From Trochalopteron elliotii (taxonomy: Eukaryota; Chordata; Aves; Passeriformes; Leiothrichidae), in NCBI GenBank assembly GCA_024734555.1, contig JANPWX010000029.1:1433072-1497071 (forward strand): DNA of 64,000 nt, read 5' to 3'. The position numbers and the translations under genes were made by a program. The stretch's first letter is position 1. The number at the start of each line of letters is the position of its first letter. The notes below the pieces were generated by a model. It saw only the letters and a list, made by a program, of their open reading frames with translations, was not told the DNA's origin and searched no databases. Below are positions 25,501 through 38,508 of this stretch, piece after piece.

Positions 25501-26430
25501 AAAGGGATTGCACTTTCTGCAGGCTGTAGGTTTTGCTAATAGGTAGAGTATGAATTTCCCTGGCACAGTACACCTCTGTGTGCTCTTCCATCACAGGTGA
25601 AGTCAGGCAGCAGACAGGGCAGGGGACTTTTCTTCTGCCTTCATATCGTTAGTGCTGAGAGAGGAAAAAAAAGAGATGGGATTGAAGCAAGGGAATCATC
25701 TTAAACTGAATTTTCAGTGTGTACAGGCTCTTCAAATGGACAGTTCTTTAACATACAGTTCAGTAGGTCAGAGTTACAGGAAATGGACAGTTAATTTCTT
25801 GTCCTAATTACAATTCTGCAGAGATTTTCCTCTCTGCAAACTCTCCCAAGCTTCCCACTGTAGCATCTTTCCAAGAAAGAGGGTTCAGTAAGGAGCATTG
25901 GGACTAAGCAATGGATATGTCCCCATTCTCAGGGGACACATTTCCCCACTGAGCAGCAAAATATGTGTCTTACTTGCCCAACTCAGGCAAGCCTTGTAAA
26001 TTGAGACTCTTCTGATACAAAACAATTTCTAATTCAGTCTTTAAAATGTTTTTCACTGTAACTGGTACTCTCCAGGTTTGATGCAAAGTAAAGAATTCCA
26101 ACCAATTTTAATCTTTCTAATCCTTTTTTTTTTCATCTAGTAGATAAAACTCTACAAAGTTGCACATTTTTCATATGTGAAAATAATCGAGGAAAACAGA
26201 GGGCAGAGTTTAGGGCTGTGGAGTTATACCTCAGAATGGGGCAAATCAATATTTTATGGCAGCTGGAACAGGCTGCACCTCTTAGCACCCAATTCTAAAT
26301 AGTTATCTTCCAGGAAACTTCAGGATTTTACTCTCAAATTCCCTATGAGAAAGGAGGACTTCTGGGAGTTCTAGAAGTTGTTCCTCTTAATTTGTATTGG
26401 ACCAAAGAAAGAAATAGGGAAAGGAATTTT
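22541..26430. other. AT-rich non-coding sequence
   Basis: No gene, RNA or repeat recognised. The plus-strand frames at 22920-23306 (128 codons) and 23327-23680 (117 codons) have no domains or splice support. A short (CA) run lies at about 23205-23217. Confidence 0.5.
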
Positions 26431-26990
26431 ATGGGATACCTTTTCATTAAGCTCTTCCTATGTACATGATCCCTTTCTGCTGCCTTTCCATGGAGTTTGT
26501 CCCTCCCTGCAGTTCCCAGTGCTGCAGGAGGTGCTGAGGGCTCAGCTCCTCAGGGGGGGACACAATCCTGAAAATACCACTCTCCTCATCCCTCCCAAAA
26601 AACAGAAGTGCAAGGCAGGCTTGGAAAAGAGAAATCACTGATGGAGTGCAGCCAGGGAGCCCCTGTGGAGTCATAACACCATGGGGTGTTAAAGCCAGCC
26701 CTAGAGTGCCTCTGTAGGAACACCCAGAGGAAAATGTGTCCCTGGCACATGAAGCCAAAAGGCCCAGTCAGTCTCCTAAGGTGTTTGCCTTGTCTGCTTT
26801 CAAGTGTAGGTAAGTATGACATTTTCATTGCTATGATACTGTTTTCAACTGGAATGGTTTCTGAGCACAACAAAAAAAGGACAGGCTGCCATGATTCCAG
26901 GCCAGATTTGGTAGCTGGGATGGAGAAAGGAGGACTAGAAATCTTACATCTGCTCAGACCAATGGCATCCTTCTTATCTGACTAAAATAA
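26431..26990. other. GC-richer block, unclassified
   Basis: Open frames of 87-103 codons occur on both strands and overlap. There is a CAGGGGGGGA-type G run near 26555. No CR1 or LTR landmarks. Possibly a decayed retroelement. Confidence 0.35.
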
Positions 26991-29900
26991 ATATCATGTT
27001 CAATCTGTGATTATTACTACCAAGAATACCACCTACTGAGCAAGGGGATAAGTGCCACAAAGAAGCAGTGCCCTGCCAGTGCTTAGAGCAGAAGAGGGAG
27101 GTACATGAGTATGCACACGTTTATTTTAGAGAGACACAAAGCCCACTGAGAACTGGGGGGAACAGCACACATTACAGATGTGCCCAAATGAGTCTCAGGA
27201 TGCATTAACTTAGTGCACTATTAATTTATTGTATTTTGAAATAATAGTATAAAATAAACATAATTTCATCTTGCACATGAACTCTGAATTATGTTGTGTG
27301 GGTCATTCCAAAGGACAGAAATGATCTTAGTCTGAACTACCACCACTAAACATTATAAATATGCCTAATGTCTGGTGTAATTACCACACTGCTATTTCTG
27401 TTCTGTGCTGAAATCAGATTTGCCCTTCAGCTCTTGCACTACCAATTATCAAAATAAAATATGAAGTTGAATAATGTAAGTGGAATATTTCAAATAAAAT
27501 AATAGTAAGAATCCATTCCATATGGGGTTATTGTATGCATAGAGAACAGTGCAGCATGATCTTGCAGCATAAGCACTATTATACTGCTTGCTCAAATATT
27601 TGGAATTCATGGTGACAACACTTGAAATTAGGAAGGTTAATGACTAAACTGATTAGCAACAGAGAAGGCATTTGCAAACAAGTGAGTTGTAGTCATTGCT
27701 AAGCAGTAAAACCTCTGAAAAACATTTTAAACCATCACAGAACTCTTCCCTGGAAAAGTGTCTTGACTGATGATAACAGGAAGCTCTGTCATGATTTTTC
27801 ACCTTATGGAGCCTTTGGAAATGGATCCAGATGGATGGGCATGAAAGATGTTGATTTGGTCACTTTACACAAGCTGGTCTAGCAACATTTGAGCAGAAAT
27901 GAAATGTGATTTTGAGTGAACACTGGTAGTGTGATTCAAGTCATATTTGGCCACCACCATTGAAAGCTGAATGACCTGCTGCTTTATTTACTTACTCTTG
28001 GACACAAAAATGTAAAGTCAAAGTCTGATCCATTAACCTCATGCAAACTACATCCTGGCAGCTGCTCTTTATGAGCAGGGCATGTGAAAATAGAGACAAA
28101 TTCTCAGGCTGGACTGAACAGGCCTTTGTAGATGTGAAATATTGTAATGCGTTCCTGAGGGAAGTTTACCACTGCCTGGAGGACAGGGATCCCTATCCCT
28201 TGTTAGGGATTGTACCATAAATTTATTGCTTTCCCATCTGGATGCATTGACCTGCTGCAGTTTTTAATTTATTCTTATGTACAAAGCCTAGTAACAATTG
28301 TAAGCACTACCAGCAAAAGGAGAAAAAAAGAAAAATCTCCAGAGTTGTCAGCCTTTGAAACATAAAGGAATTAAATTTAAAGGAGTGCAGTCTCATTATT
28401 GCATCTAAATTTTCTAAATGCCTCTATCCATCCCTTTCTGAGCCAGGATCTTTGTGTGTCTCGTGCCTAATGATATTCAGAATTTACAGCAATATTTTCT
28501 GCTTCAGCCCTTGCATTTGTTGTGAGTTTCTTGTTTCTCTCAAGGAGAGTGTCAGAACTCTGCACCACGCTGTTCTGCAGGAAACCAGCCAGCAGTGTGT
28601 CAGGCACTCACAGGTGCCCCACCTGCAAACTTGTATATTAGAACTGTTCCTGTTCAATACCATCAATTTAATTCAGATACCTTCTGCAAAATAATACCTA
28701 GAAGCTGATCAGAAAATTCCAAAGGTATTTCCAAGATCAGATCCCTATCTGCATACTTGTCTTTAAAACACATGGAAACAAAGACAGAGGAGAACTGCAG
28801 CACAGCTGCACTGTATAATGATGGAGTTTGCAGGGTACAATGCTGATGAAGTTGGAATTGGCATCTACTCTGTCATGATGGAAAGCAACTGAGGGAGGAT
28901 TTGCTTTTGAAGATTTCTTGTAAAGAAGTGAAACTCTCTTTTGAGCCAGTATGTTTTATATCTTCTCAATTTCCTTATGTGGGATCACTGCCATGGGTCT
29001 CAAAACCTTTATGTTAATTTATCCTTAGACATATTAAAAAAGCATTCATCCACATGATTTATTTAGTTCAAAGAGAAAAAAAAATAAGTGAAGACAAATA
29101 CCTGGCTGTAGATACAGAGTAACATTTAAATTGTTTGTAGCCTATTAAAGCTCATTGGTTCATCAAGGATGAAAAAAACTGTTAACAACTGAACTAGTGC
29201 TCATTCTCCTAGTCCTGATTTATGTTCATAAGCATTAATACAGATGAATGGAATTAGGAGCAACACTATTTTCAAAGCATTTCAAATAATTTTCAAGTTG
29301 GGGTTTCAACTTTAAATTTACAAAAAAAAGTCTTTGGAGCAACACTGGTTTGGCTGATACTCCAGCAAATATTTTCTTCAGGTTTTTTTCACTGTCTCCA
29401 TCTAGAGACAATGTATTGGAAACTTATTTTCAAAAGATATTCTCAAAAAAAGATTGCAGTTTCATGGAGTTATGTTTAATGCCATAAGTTAATTTCTGTG
29501 ATACATCTGGAGTTACTTCAGTGCAGTTCAAGGTGGAACCAGTTGTTAAAAGAGCAGCCCATTTCACACCCAGGTGTTGAACCTCTGCTGTGCCCTGCTC
29601 CCTCTCATTGCCCCCCTGTGTCAGTGCTGAGGCTGTGTCCCCATGGCTGTACCTCCTCCTCCAGTTTCTCTTTTTTTCTTATCGACAAATCCACATATAT
29701 TTCCTGCCTATTTTTAGCTGCTATTTACTTGGCAGAGAACTTGGATGGAAGTTGTCTTTGTCTTCATCAGTGTTAGTTCAGAACAACAGCAGGTTCTGCC
29801 CTGACTGCTCTCACTTGTGCCACCTTGACCCCACTTGCTGCTCCACATCCAGAAAGGGTTTAGAAGTGTAAAGCAGACTTTTTTTTCAAAGGAAATAAAT

Positions 29901-32730
29901 TCTGAAAATTCTTTCCATGGGAGCACAAAATGCATCCCAGCCCATAAAAGAAAAGTCCAAACAAATAACTGGCCCCTTGTGTACTTCTCAGATGTTTATT
30001 TAGGGAGGGCAGCAGGGTACAAGGTTGAATGCATCCCAGAATAAGACATGAGAAGTGCATACAGTGCACATGGAGAACCTCAGCTACCAGCTGCTGCAAC
30101 AATTGATTGCATCAAATGACTTGTTAATATAGATTAAAGTCTTAGTTGCTCACAGTGGTGGATATTTAAAAATCCATCATTCCAAATCACATTGATGGCT
30201 AAGGACCATTTGCCTTGCAGACCTGGGTTAAGGATGTTAGCACTCAATTACAGCACTAGAGAAGGTGGAGTCTGCCTGGCTCTAATGGCTTTTCACTGTT
30301 CTGATTTGTACAAGTCATGGCTTTCTCAAACAAAAGATTTTTCTACTCTTCTAGATTCCATAATTACAACAATTCTAAACTGAAAGCAGACATAGAGATC
30401 ACTTTTATTATTTATGCTATTTTACAATGTAGAGGCTTTTGCTCTTCCTTGGTCAATCTGTTGTGCAAATTCATAAGAGGATGGTCGTTTTCCTCCTCCA
30501 GAGATTAAAGAGTCTGTTTCCGTTTTCTGATTCCTTGTTCCATCCTTGTATCCTTGTGACAACCAGACAGAGTACATTGTTTGGATTTTTTACTAGAGTG
30601 AGGCTAGAGACGGGCTGGACAGCAATGAAGCTTTGCCAGCATCTACAGACCATTAGCATAAATTCTAGAAAATAGCTGAGTTCAAAGTCTGAGTCTGAGA
30701 AAATTGATGTGCATGAATCCAAGCACTATTTTCACACAGAAATACAAATGTTGAATATGCATGTGAGAGAGAAAGATTTTACTTATTCCAGAAATCTGGC
30801 TAAGACATTATTCCCACCAGGACATATGATCATTGAAAGAAAATGGAAAAGCATGGAAGCACCAGCTGTTTGTGAATGAATCAGATTTGGCCTGGTTAAA
30901 ATTTGAGATGAATCAAATATGGTTTTGTCAGGATGATAAAGATTGATGAATTGAGCAAGGTTTAGAATCCCTCTAAGGATTTCTCTGAAGACTGTGCCTG
31001 GCCAGTAAAAGTACCTATGCTGTTAAATAAATATGGAATCATTATCAGGCTATTTACTTGTTCACCTTCAAGTTAAAGACTCTTTATCAGTTTCCTGCTG
31101 GCATCACCCTACAGAGCCCTATCAAAAGCAAATATCCTGAGCCTGACAGTTTCAGGCAGGAGGTCGGCAGTCTGTGTGTGCATGTGAGACCATGTGCAAT
31201 GCCTGTGTGCAGTGCAGGCTGTGTTTACCAAAGTAAATTGTCTGCTGGTTTGCTCAACTTCGTTTTCAAGAGGAATTTGGATATCTTAAGTGTGTGTTCT
31301 ATAAACTCAAAAAAATATTTTGTGTAGGGAAAGTTGCTTCACTAACAATAGAGCTACTGTGTGAATTGTGTGCAAGTTGAATTTTCCAAATAAATGTTTA
31401 GGGTTTGTTTTAAAATGGGGGGAAAAGTCCCATTTATAACTACAGTGCTACTCTAAAATGCTTGTTTTATCATTGGACACACAGCAGTGCATGATGGCTG
31501 GTGAGAAAAATTGGTGGAATATTCTGTGTTTGTACTGTTGCCTGCAGAAGGTTCAAGTGAAGAAGGAAGATCCTGTAATGTGATTTCAAGTTTACAAATA
31601 GATGAAAAAAACCTGAAATTTTGTCAGCCATGAAATGAATGGTTTAGGGTAAACCTAGTGCAGATTTTTAACTTACATGGCTGCATATTAGCAGGCACAG
31701 TTAAATAGCTGTGTGTAGATTTAGAATATCATGGGAATTTGATATGATACATGATATGATGTGTATGATGTACTTTGTAGTACCACTGACACTTGGCATT
31801 TGCTGTTTTCAGCAGAAGTATTTCTAGTGTTCCAAACATTTGGAAGAATTCTGGCAGTGGGGAAGTGCTGTCGCTCCCAGTGATTTTAATGTCACACATT
31901 CAAAAAAGAATAACCCAGAAGCTGAAAAGTAGAAGCTTACAGTTAACAAAAATCAACCTGATATGGAACTTTTAAAGAGCCTTTCTGAGAGCATCCACTC
32001 CACATTATACCTCTGCCTCAAAGTAAAATTGCACTTGGGTTGACTTTCTGCAAATCAAAGATGTCTTCTATTTAATTTCATTCAAATGTTTAGCTATGCT
32101 TCATTGTTACCACATTAGACAGCAAACACAAATCCAATAAAATGTAAACCTTGCTTTCATTAAGTTGAAAGCAACTTGCTTGTTCAAAGTCTTTGAGACT
32201 GACTCTTTTAGAAAATAGTTTATTCTCAAAGGTGAGCAACCTTGGTCAACTTGAAGTGCTACTTAATCCCGTGGTAGTGATTGATTTTTTTTTTTTTAAT
32301 TTTTTTTTTCTTAGTCCACTGTCATGCAAATCATGAATTTACTTGATTCTGAGTTTATTTACTTAGACTAAAGACAAAAGGTTGCTGGTAGCAGTTCTCT
32401 TTTTTCAAGGAGAAATACCCCACCACTGTAGCACCTAATATTGAAATGTTCTTGTGTTAATTGATGCTTTTAAATAGCAGTAATTAAAAGACTGTGTTTT
32501 CCCAAGCGTGTACTTACTCTGAAAACTGCCATTGTCATTTGAGAGGTAAGATGGTACAGATGATTTAGGTCACAACACCTAACACCAGTATGTTTAGGTA
32601 AATTTAGATTATTTCAAAATATAAGGGTAAGGTTGAGTATGACATTAAGTGTAATACAGGCTTGATCATTACCAGAATTCTTTCCAGTGACAAGACACTG
32701 TGATTTTATTAAATGAGGGAAGCTGTTAGA
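26991..32730. other. AT-rich non-coding sequence with one GC-richer patch
   Basis: Featureless apart from a pyrimidine/GC-richer patch at about 29560-29870, a short 'gatatgat' duplication at about 31740-31762, and T runs at about 32285-32310. The open frames of 60-93 codons carry no domains. Confidence 0.5.
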
Positions 32731-33140
32731 AAAATGGGGCTTTGCATCTGTCTGTGCTGCTCAGAGTCCTCTGGTCCTGAGGCACTCCAGGGTCTGTCGA
32801 TTTTGATACAATAAAACGTCCAAGGAATGCTCTGGACTTGGCTGGGTGTCAATGACTGAGCAGGTCTCAGACCTTACTCTGCTGTGCAGCACTGGGGAGC
32901 CAAAGTGTGCCAGGTGTGAATGTGGATGAGCCCAGGATGGTGAGTGCAGCCCATCACTTCCCTGTAACCTGCTGCTTAGACCTTATCGTGTACAGGTTTG
33001 GGCAGTCAAGGATTCTGGGTATCTTGTCTGTCGAGTCTGTGGGCTATATGTTGACCTAAATGCTGTGCTTAGCATTCAGCTTTATTTTGCCTTCACATGC
33101 TCACAGGGTAGAGTGCACAGTCCCTCCTCAATCCTATGGA
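32731..33140. other. GC-richer block, unclassified (possible LTR remnant)
   Basis: Higher GC than its flanks, with a few CpG and an AATAAAACG stretch near 32811. No terminal TG...CA pair or coding frame could be defined, so the LTR idea is only suggested by composition. Confidence 0.3.
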
Positions 33141-33647
33141 ATTCTCCATTTAAAGTCTGGTCATAATGGTAAAATTGTTATTGTCCCAGCTGGTACAGTG
33201 TGATGTATTTTAAAGTCTATTTTACTGGTAACCATGAGAGTTTTGTTTCCATGCTCCTTCAAATATTTACACACTTAGCTTTCTTTATACAAAGAAAGTT
33301 CAATAGTTTTATTTGCATTCAATAGAAAAAAATGAAACAAGAACATAAAATTCTCTGCTCTGTTGGCCTGGGGGATTCCTGTATGCCACAAGGGAATTAA
33401 CAGGATGTGATTGAGAAAGGCAAGTTATTTACATCTCTAACCTCCCTCCTCCTCTCTCTCTGAGCCTGTACCTGCACTGGAAACTTCTTGTTTTCATAAA
33501 ATGGAAAGATTGATTGATCCAGGCCAAGAATTGCCTATCTATTACAGGCTGCATGTGCACACACCATACCAGAATTCATCAAGAGTAAATTTTTGGTGGT
33601 GTTTCCTGAGCTAGTGTTTGGAGGAAGAGGAAACAGGGAAAAGCTGA

Positions 33648-33667
33648 ATATATATATATATATATAT
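33648..33667. repeat. (AT)10 microsatellite
   Basis: Twenty bases of perfect alternating AT. Confidence 0.9.
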
Positions 33668-35561
33668 GCTGTAAAACAAAATGGGTAAAATGTTTTAGTC
33701 AAGTGGGCTCTTTCTGATTTTTTTGTAGAACTACATTATGAAGATGGCCAAACTTTGCTTTGGCCTCTGAAGAAAGATGGTTTTGCCTTCAGGCTTTTCA
33801 GCTGTCCCCACCAAAGAGACACTTCTTCTGGGGGTCAGAAATAATGGAAAAAATTAGGAACTAAAATCTTTTACTTTAATAGTGCCTTTTGACTGTAACA
33901 TGAAAAAAAAAAACTTTTTGTTCTACCAGTCATTCATAATAGTCTTTTATTAGGTTTACTAGAAGAGTTCTATCATTTTTTTGCTGAAGAATGGGCAGCC
34001 ACTCTGACATAAATCAAAATCTTTTTGCTACTGCCTTCCAAATGGATTATTTCAAATGCTCTGATATAATACAAAGCATTTCAGAAAATGTGAATCATGT
34101 TATTTACAATGATAAGCACAAGAAAATAAAAGGATGATATCAACTGGTGGAGTTTGTATTACCAATTTTGATTTTATTTTTGAGTTATTAATGGAAAATA
34201 GGGTTACTGATTAGTGTTATATAATAAATGCTTATTAAAGTGATTTCCATGAAAGAATACATAGTTCTGTTATTGCAGTATGGAAAATACACATAATAAT
34301 TATTGAATTGAAGGAAGTTTTGATTTTTGTTTGGGTTTTTTTTTCTAGTGAAAGCCTGAAAGAGTATAACTTTTAGATTGGCTGAAGTGTTTTAACTGGT
34401 ATGAACTGGCTTGAGCTGTCTCAACAAATAAATGACATTTCTAGAAGGCAACCATGGTAAATTGTTTGCTGCACTGCTATGCAGGTTACTGCTCTTCTTC
34501 CCCCCACCATGATCTCAATACTAATGACAGTAAGGGAATAAATGAAACAATTTCTCCAGAGTATGTCTAATTATGTTGGATTTTATGTCCAGGAAAATTA
34601 AGATATAATAGTACGTCAGCAGAACTGAGCCTGATACCACAAAGACAGTTTTGTTAGTATTGATCTCAGACTTGTTTGCAGTGGATTGGGGTGAAGGGAG
34701 AAATTGAATGAGTAAGTCCAGATTAGCACTGCTTAGCACTTTGTATTTATTAGCGTGGTAAACCACTGGAGTTGTAATTACTGGTCTGCATTACAAATTG
34801 CATCATTTTTATTCCTTGGGACTCGCACGTTTCAGTGAGAAGTCTGGGAAATTATTTTTTAATGTGCTTGTTAGCACAGCTGTCTGAATGCTTGGCTTCC
34901 ATTAACAGTGACATCAGAGACTGTGCTCTCATCCAGGAGTGTTGGGCAGTGCATTTACCAGAGGTGAATTCCCTGCTCTGGGGGACTCCATGGATGTCTT
35001 TAAGAACACAAATGTGCTTCACAAATCTTCTTTCCTTGCTCCTTGAATTTTGAAAAAGTTCCAAATACATTCTTACCCAGCCTTGTCCTTCCAGGTAACT
35101 AGAAGTCAGTGGGATTCACTGTCCTTCATGCACTGATAACTTCTATTTCAAAAGCATTTATGTAAAACTGGTAGAAATACATTTGAGAACCCAGAATCTG
35201 CATCAAAAAACAGGGTGATAACTGGCAGCTTTAGAAACTGTCTAAATTTAGACATCTGCAAATTGTGACATAATACTTTCTTTTCCACCTCTGACAATCC
35301 AGTATTAAAGTGCTTAAACTTGCAGTCCCATTGACCAGTCAGTTCTCACCTCCAGCAGCTTCCTGCAAACAGACTGCTCTAACAAACAGAGTTCTGAGCA
35401 ACACTGCTTTTTGTTTCTTTTTTCTTAAAACTAATTACTTGCTGGTTATTTTTAACAGAACCACTGCCTAATTTCTTCATACATTTCTGTATTTTCTCAT
35501 CTTCTTTTTCTCAATGCTCCTGCTGTAGAATAACTTTTTTTAGAGAGGATTTGTTCATAGC

Positions 35562-35577
35562 AAAAAAAAAAAAAAAA
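35562..35577. repeat. Poly-A homopolymer (16 nt)
   Basis: Uninterrupted A run. No retroposed coding sequence is recognised upstream of it. Confidence 0.8.
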
Positions 35578-36424
35578 TTCTTGTAACAGCAATCATCTCT
35601 CTGTATATTTCACTTCAGTCTAGGACAGGGTCGTATGGTTATACTCTGTGGCTCTGAAGAACAGAAGATGTTCACTAAAAGAGCACTCTTGTGATGAAGT
35701 AGCAGAAACTGTGACTTTAGCACAACACTGAGTTGTATTTCTTTAGGTATTATTTGGAGACAAGAATAGCATAGTCGTGCCTGCAGACATGCACACCTCA
35801 CCAACAGCCATGAGTTTGATTCCTTCCAATTGAAGCTGAAACCCTGCTCTTTTTTCACATTATAATGTGGGATGTCTGTTATTTTCCTGCACTGTAAGAG
35901 CAGTTGACTCCCTTATGTTGTGCTTATGAGATCTTTGGAACCACATTTTACAATGTGTGTAGGCATGACAATAAAGAGGTTTCTTCTTATAAATGAACAG
36001 AGCTCAAATAGGGAGAGAAGGGAATAGTGTGTTTCTGTGTACTGCTCCCTTAATTAGGGCTCCAACCACAAGTGGGAGTCAGAAGAGGTCATTCCATTAG
36101 TTTTACTTTCCCAAGTTTTTCTTCATAGAATTAGATGGGTGAAGAATTATTTCTTAAGGAAAAATGAAACCCAAGATGCTGAAAACTAAGGGGTAGGTTC
36201 TGATAGCAGTCAGGCAAGCTACTCCATCCAAATCTGGTTATAACCCTTGCCTCCTTCAGAATTCAGGACATTTCAAAATATCTGTAGAAAAACAGTCTGT
36301 GTCATGTCAGCTGCTTCTTGATTGGGATAGAGTGACTGCATTTTTGATAAGTTAGGAGGCAAACCAAAAATTCTTCATGTTTTGTTTCTCTGAGGTGTGG
36401 AGAAGTTCAGTTGTCTCCCATTAT

Positions 36425-36828
36425 ACCAGAACTCACAGATCTTTGGATTCCTCCAGGCTGGAAAGTCCTCAGGGGCCCCTAGTCCCATGTTCTGCTCAAA
36501 GCAAAGTCAGTGCTGAATTCAGACTGGGTTGTTTGGGACCCTGTCAAGCTGACAACGCCTTCAGGGACAGGGATTCCACAACCCTGCCATTAAACCTGCT
36601 CCAGTGCTTTGTTACCCTCACAGTGAGCACTGTCCTGCTGGAATCTCCCCTGACTCAAGTTTTAGCCATTGTCCTGTGGTGCAGCTCTGTGCAGAGCCTG
36701 GCTCGGGCTCCACTGTGACCTCCCCATGGGGGCTGGCAGATGGCTCTTCAGTTCCCAAAATTTCTCTTTTCCTGGCTAAACCAGCCCTCTTCCCTCAGCC
36801 TCTCAGTTTAGGTCATGTATTGCTACTC
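36425..36828 (-). mobile_element. CR1 LINE, 3' region, 5'-truncated (minus strand)
   Basis: Read on the plus strand this is the familiar antisense CR1 3' region. It begins with a decayed 'actcacagatctttgga' tail. Then come a 'ggacagggattccacaacc' block, 'ctgctccagtgctttgttac', and the 'ctcacagtgagcactgtcc' block in place of the 'accctcacagtaaagaa' of the consensus. It continues to 'ttttcctggctaaaccagc' and 'cctcagcctctcagtttagg'. The order is collinear with CR1 over some 400 bp with many substitutions, so this is an old copy. The plus-strand open frames across it (113 and 84 codons) are antisense artefacts. Confidence 0.85.
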
Positions 36829-38358
36829 TCTCAAAAAAAGTCAAGAGATTATTTTTAGCCTTATTATTACTTTAGTTTCTAAATTGCAAAAACTCCCATC
36901 AGCTCTTTTTTTCCAGAAGGCTCATAATCAGTGCAGTTCAGAAAGAAACTACACAAAATAAAGATGATCTTTTCCTTGTAAGTCACTTGAAATCTCCCAG
37001 CTGGGTCACCCTGCCAGAGTGTGAGATGAGTTGTGGTATTAAAATAGCAGAAGTGGAGCAGAAAGCTCAGGCAGTGGTACAGCTGCCTCTCCTCTGCTCC
37101 GTGTCCCTGGAAGTGCACTGCCAGCTACCCAGGGCTGACAGAGGACTCTGATGGAGTTTTAAAAACCCTTTTCTTTTTTTCATTCAGCAAAGAGAATGAA
37201 AACAAGGAAACAGAATGGGACTGGGCAACAGAAGAAAGATTTGAATGAGCAGAGCCAGGTGCATGCACTGCTCCTCGTGGTTTGGGTCAGGCCCTGGAGC
37301 TCACACCCCTGAGTGTCTGGGTCTTTCTTGCTGCATAGAATGAAGACTTCATTTGCATCTATGTAGGCTAGAAAAGGGGTAAGTACAGGACAGAAAAAAA
37401 TACTTAAGAATATTGAAATTTAACATAAAAAAAACTCTTGGGGAAAAATGGTATTTTTAAGAGTTTTGGTCTTTATTTCTATGAAAAAGCATTCTGTCCT
37501 CTCTAAAGTTCACTTTATAACAAAATAGTTAAATGATGGTGAAATTAAAAATTGAAAAAAAAAGAACCTTCAATATTTTTTAAGGTATTTGAAGATTCTT
37601 TAGCATTTTTCAAGCTTTTTATGATGAATTGAAATGATCTCACAATATGTCTTTATTTTGATGTAGCCAGATTTTTCAGTGAAAATTTATTGTCATTTCC
37701 TGACAGGCTTGATTCAGGAGAACAATTGAAATACAAGTCTATTGTTTTCATTGTATTTCCTACAGAATTTCTAATAGTTCCATAATATATTGCAAAATTA
37801 TTACCATGTAATCTCTGTAGGAATTGGGCAAGCAATATTCCTCCAGGTACAGCACTTTATAGGCAGGTTGTCAGCTGCTGAAAAATAACAAGTTGACAAT
37901 AGTTTGAAAAAGGATACCAAGCTAATGGAGCAGTGGCAAAAAACTTGAGTTGTTAAAAGCATGATATATGAGAGAAGGAAAGAATGGGCAGAACAGTGTA
38001 ACATGAAAAATGAATGGGCATTTCATTATAGAGGACTTCCCTCTTGTTTGCAAACACGTTGCTGCTTGCAGAACCCTGTGTGAATATTGAAAGTGGTTTC
38101 TTGGCAGCAGCCAGCTGTGTCAGATGCTTATACCTTCTCTAAGCAAGAAATTTGTATTGATGTGTCTTCTGTAAATTTCCAAATTGCAGAGCCACGGTAA
38201 ATAAAATGTCATTTCCTGAATAAATTAGGATTTTTTTGCTACCACCTGAATTACTAATGTCATCCTGTGTAATGTAATGTTTCTGCCTCTCCTGAGGCAA
38301 CCTCTTCAATTTTGCTTACACCTGTGGCTTAATATAGGACAGAAGGTTTTCCAAAGAC
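36829..38358. other. Non-coding sequence, nothing recognised
   Basis: A slightly GC-richer patch lies at about 37070-37330; the remainder is AT-rich. No gene, repeat family or RNA is recognised. Confidence 0.5.
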
Positions 38359-38508
38359 CAGTGCTCCCAGTGGAGCACTGCTGATTTTCAAGAAAAGGCT
38401 TGAGAATTATTTTAGTGTTTCTAGGTAAACCTCCAGGTCTCCTGGTTTTTAATTTGAACAGGCCTGAACACATTTTGACGTGCAGGTATCAGCTCCCACT
38501 GGGAGCTG
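38359..38508. repeat. Pair of short perfect palindromes 110 bp apart
   Basis: CAGTGCTCC-CAGT-GGAGCACTG (38359-38380) is a 9-bp stem with a 4-base loop. CAGCTCCC-ACT-GGGAGCTG (38490-38508) is an 8-bp stem with a 3-base loop. The cores are related to each other in reverse-complement sense (CTCCACTGGGAG against CTCCCACTGGGAG), so together they look like inverted terminal structures around about 110 bp of AT-rich DNA. No transposon family is recognised. Confidence 0.5.

Larger units (their letters stand above)
33141..36424. other. AT-rich non-coding sequence with simple repeats
   Basis: No gene or interspersed repeat recognised. Contains the (AT)10 tract at 33648-33667 and an A16 run at 35562-35577. 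Confidence 0.5.

Noticed and set aside
35770..35830. Sequence resembling a tRNA or SINE B box (gagtttgattcct)
   Set aside because: No A box at proper spacing and no cloverleaf could be formed.
36377..36858. Plus-strand frames of 113 and 84 codons
   Set aside because: Antisense to a minus-strand CR1 copy.
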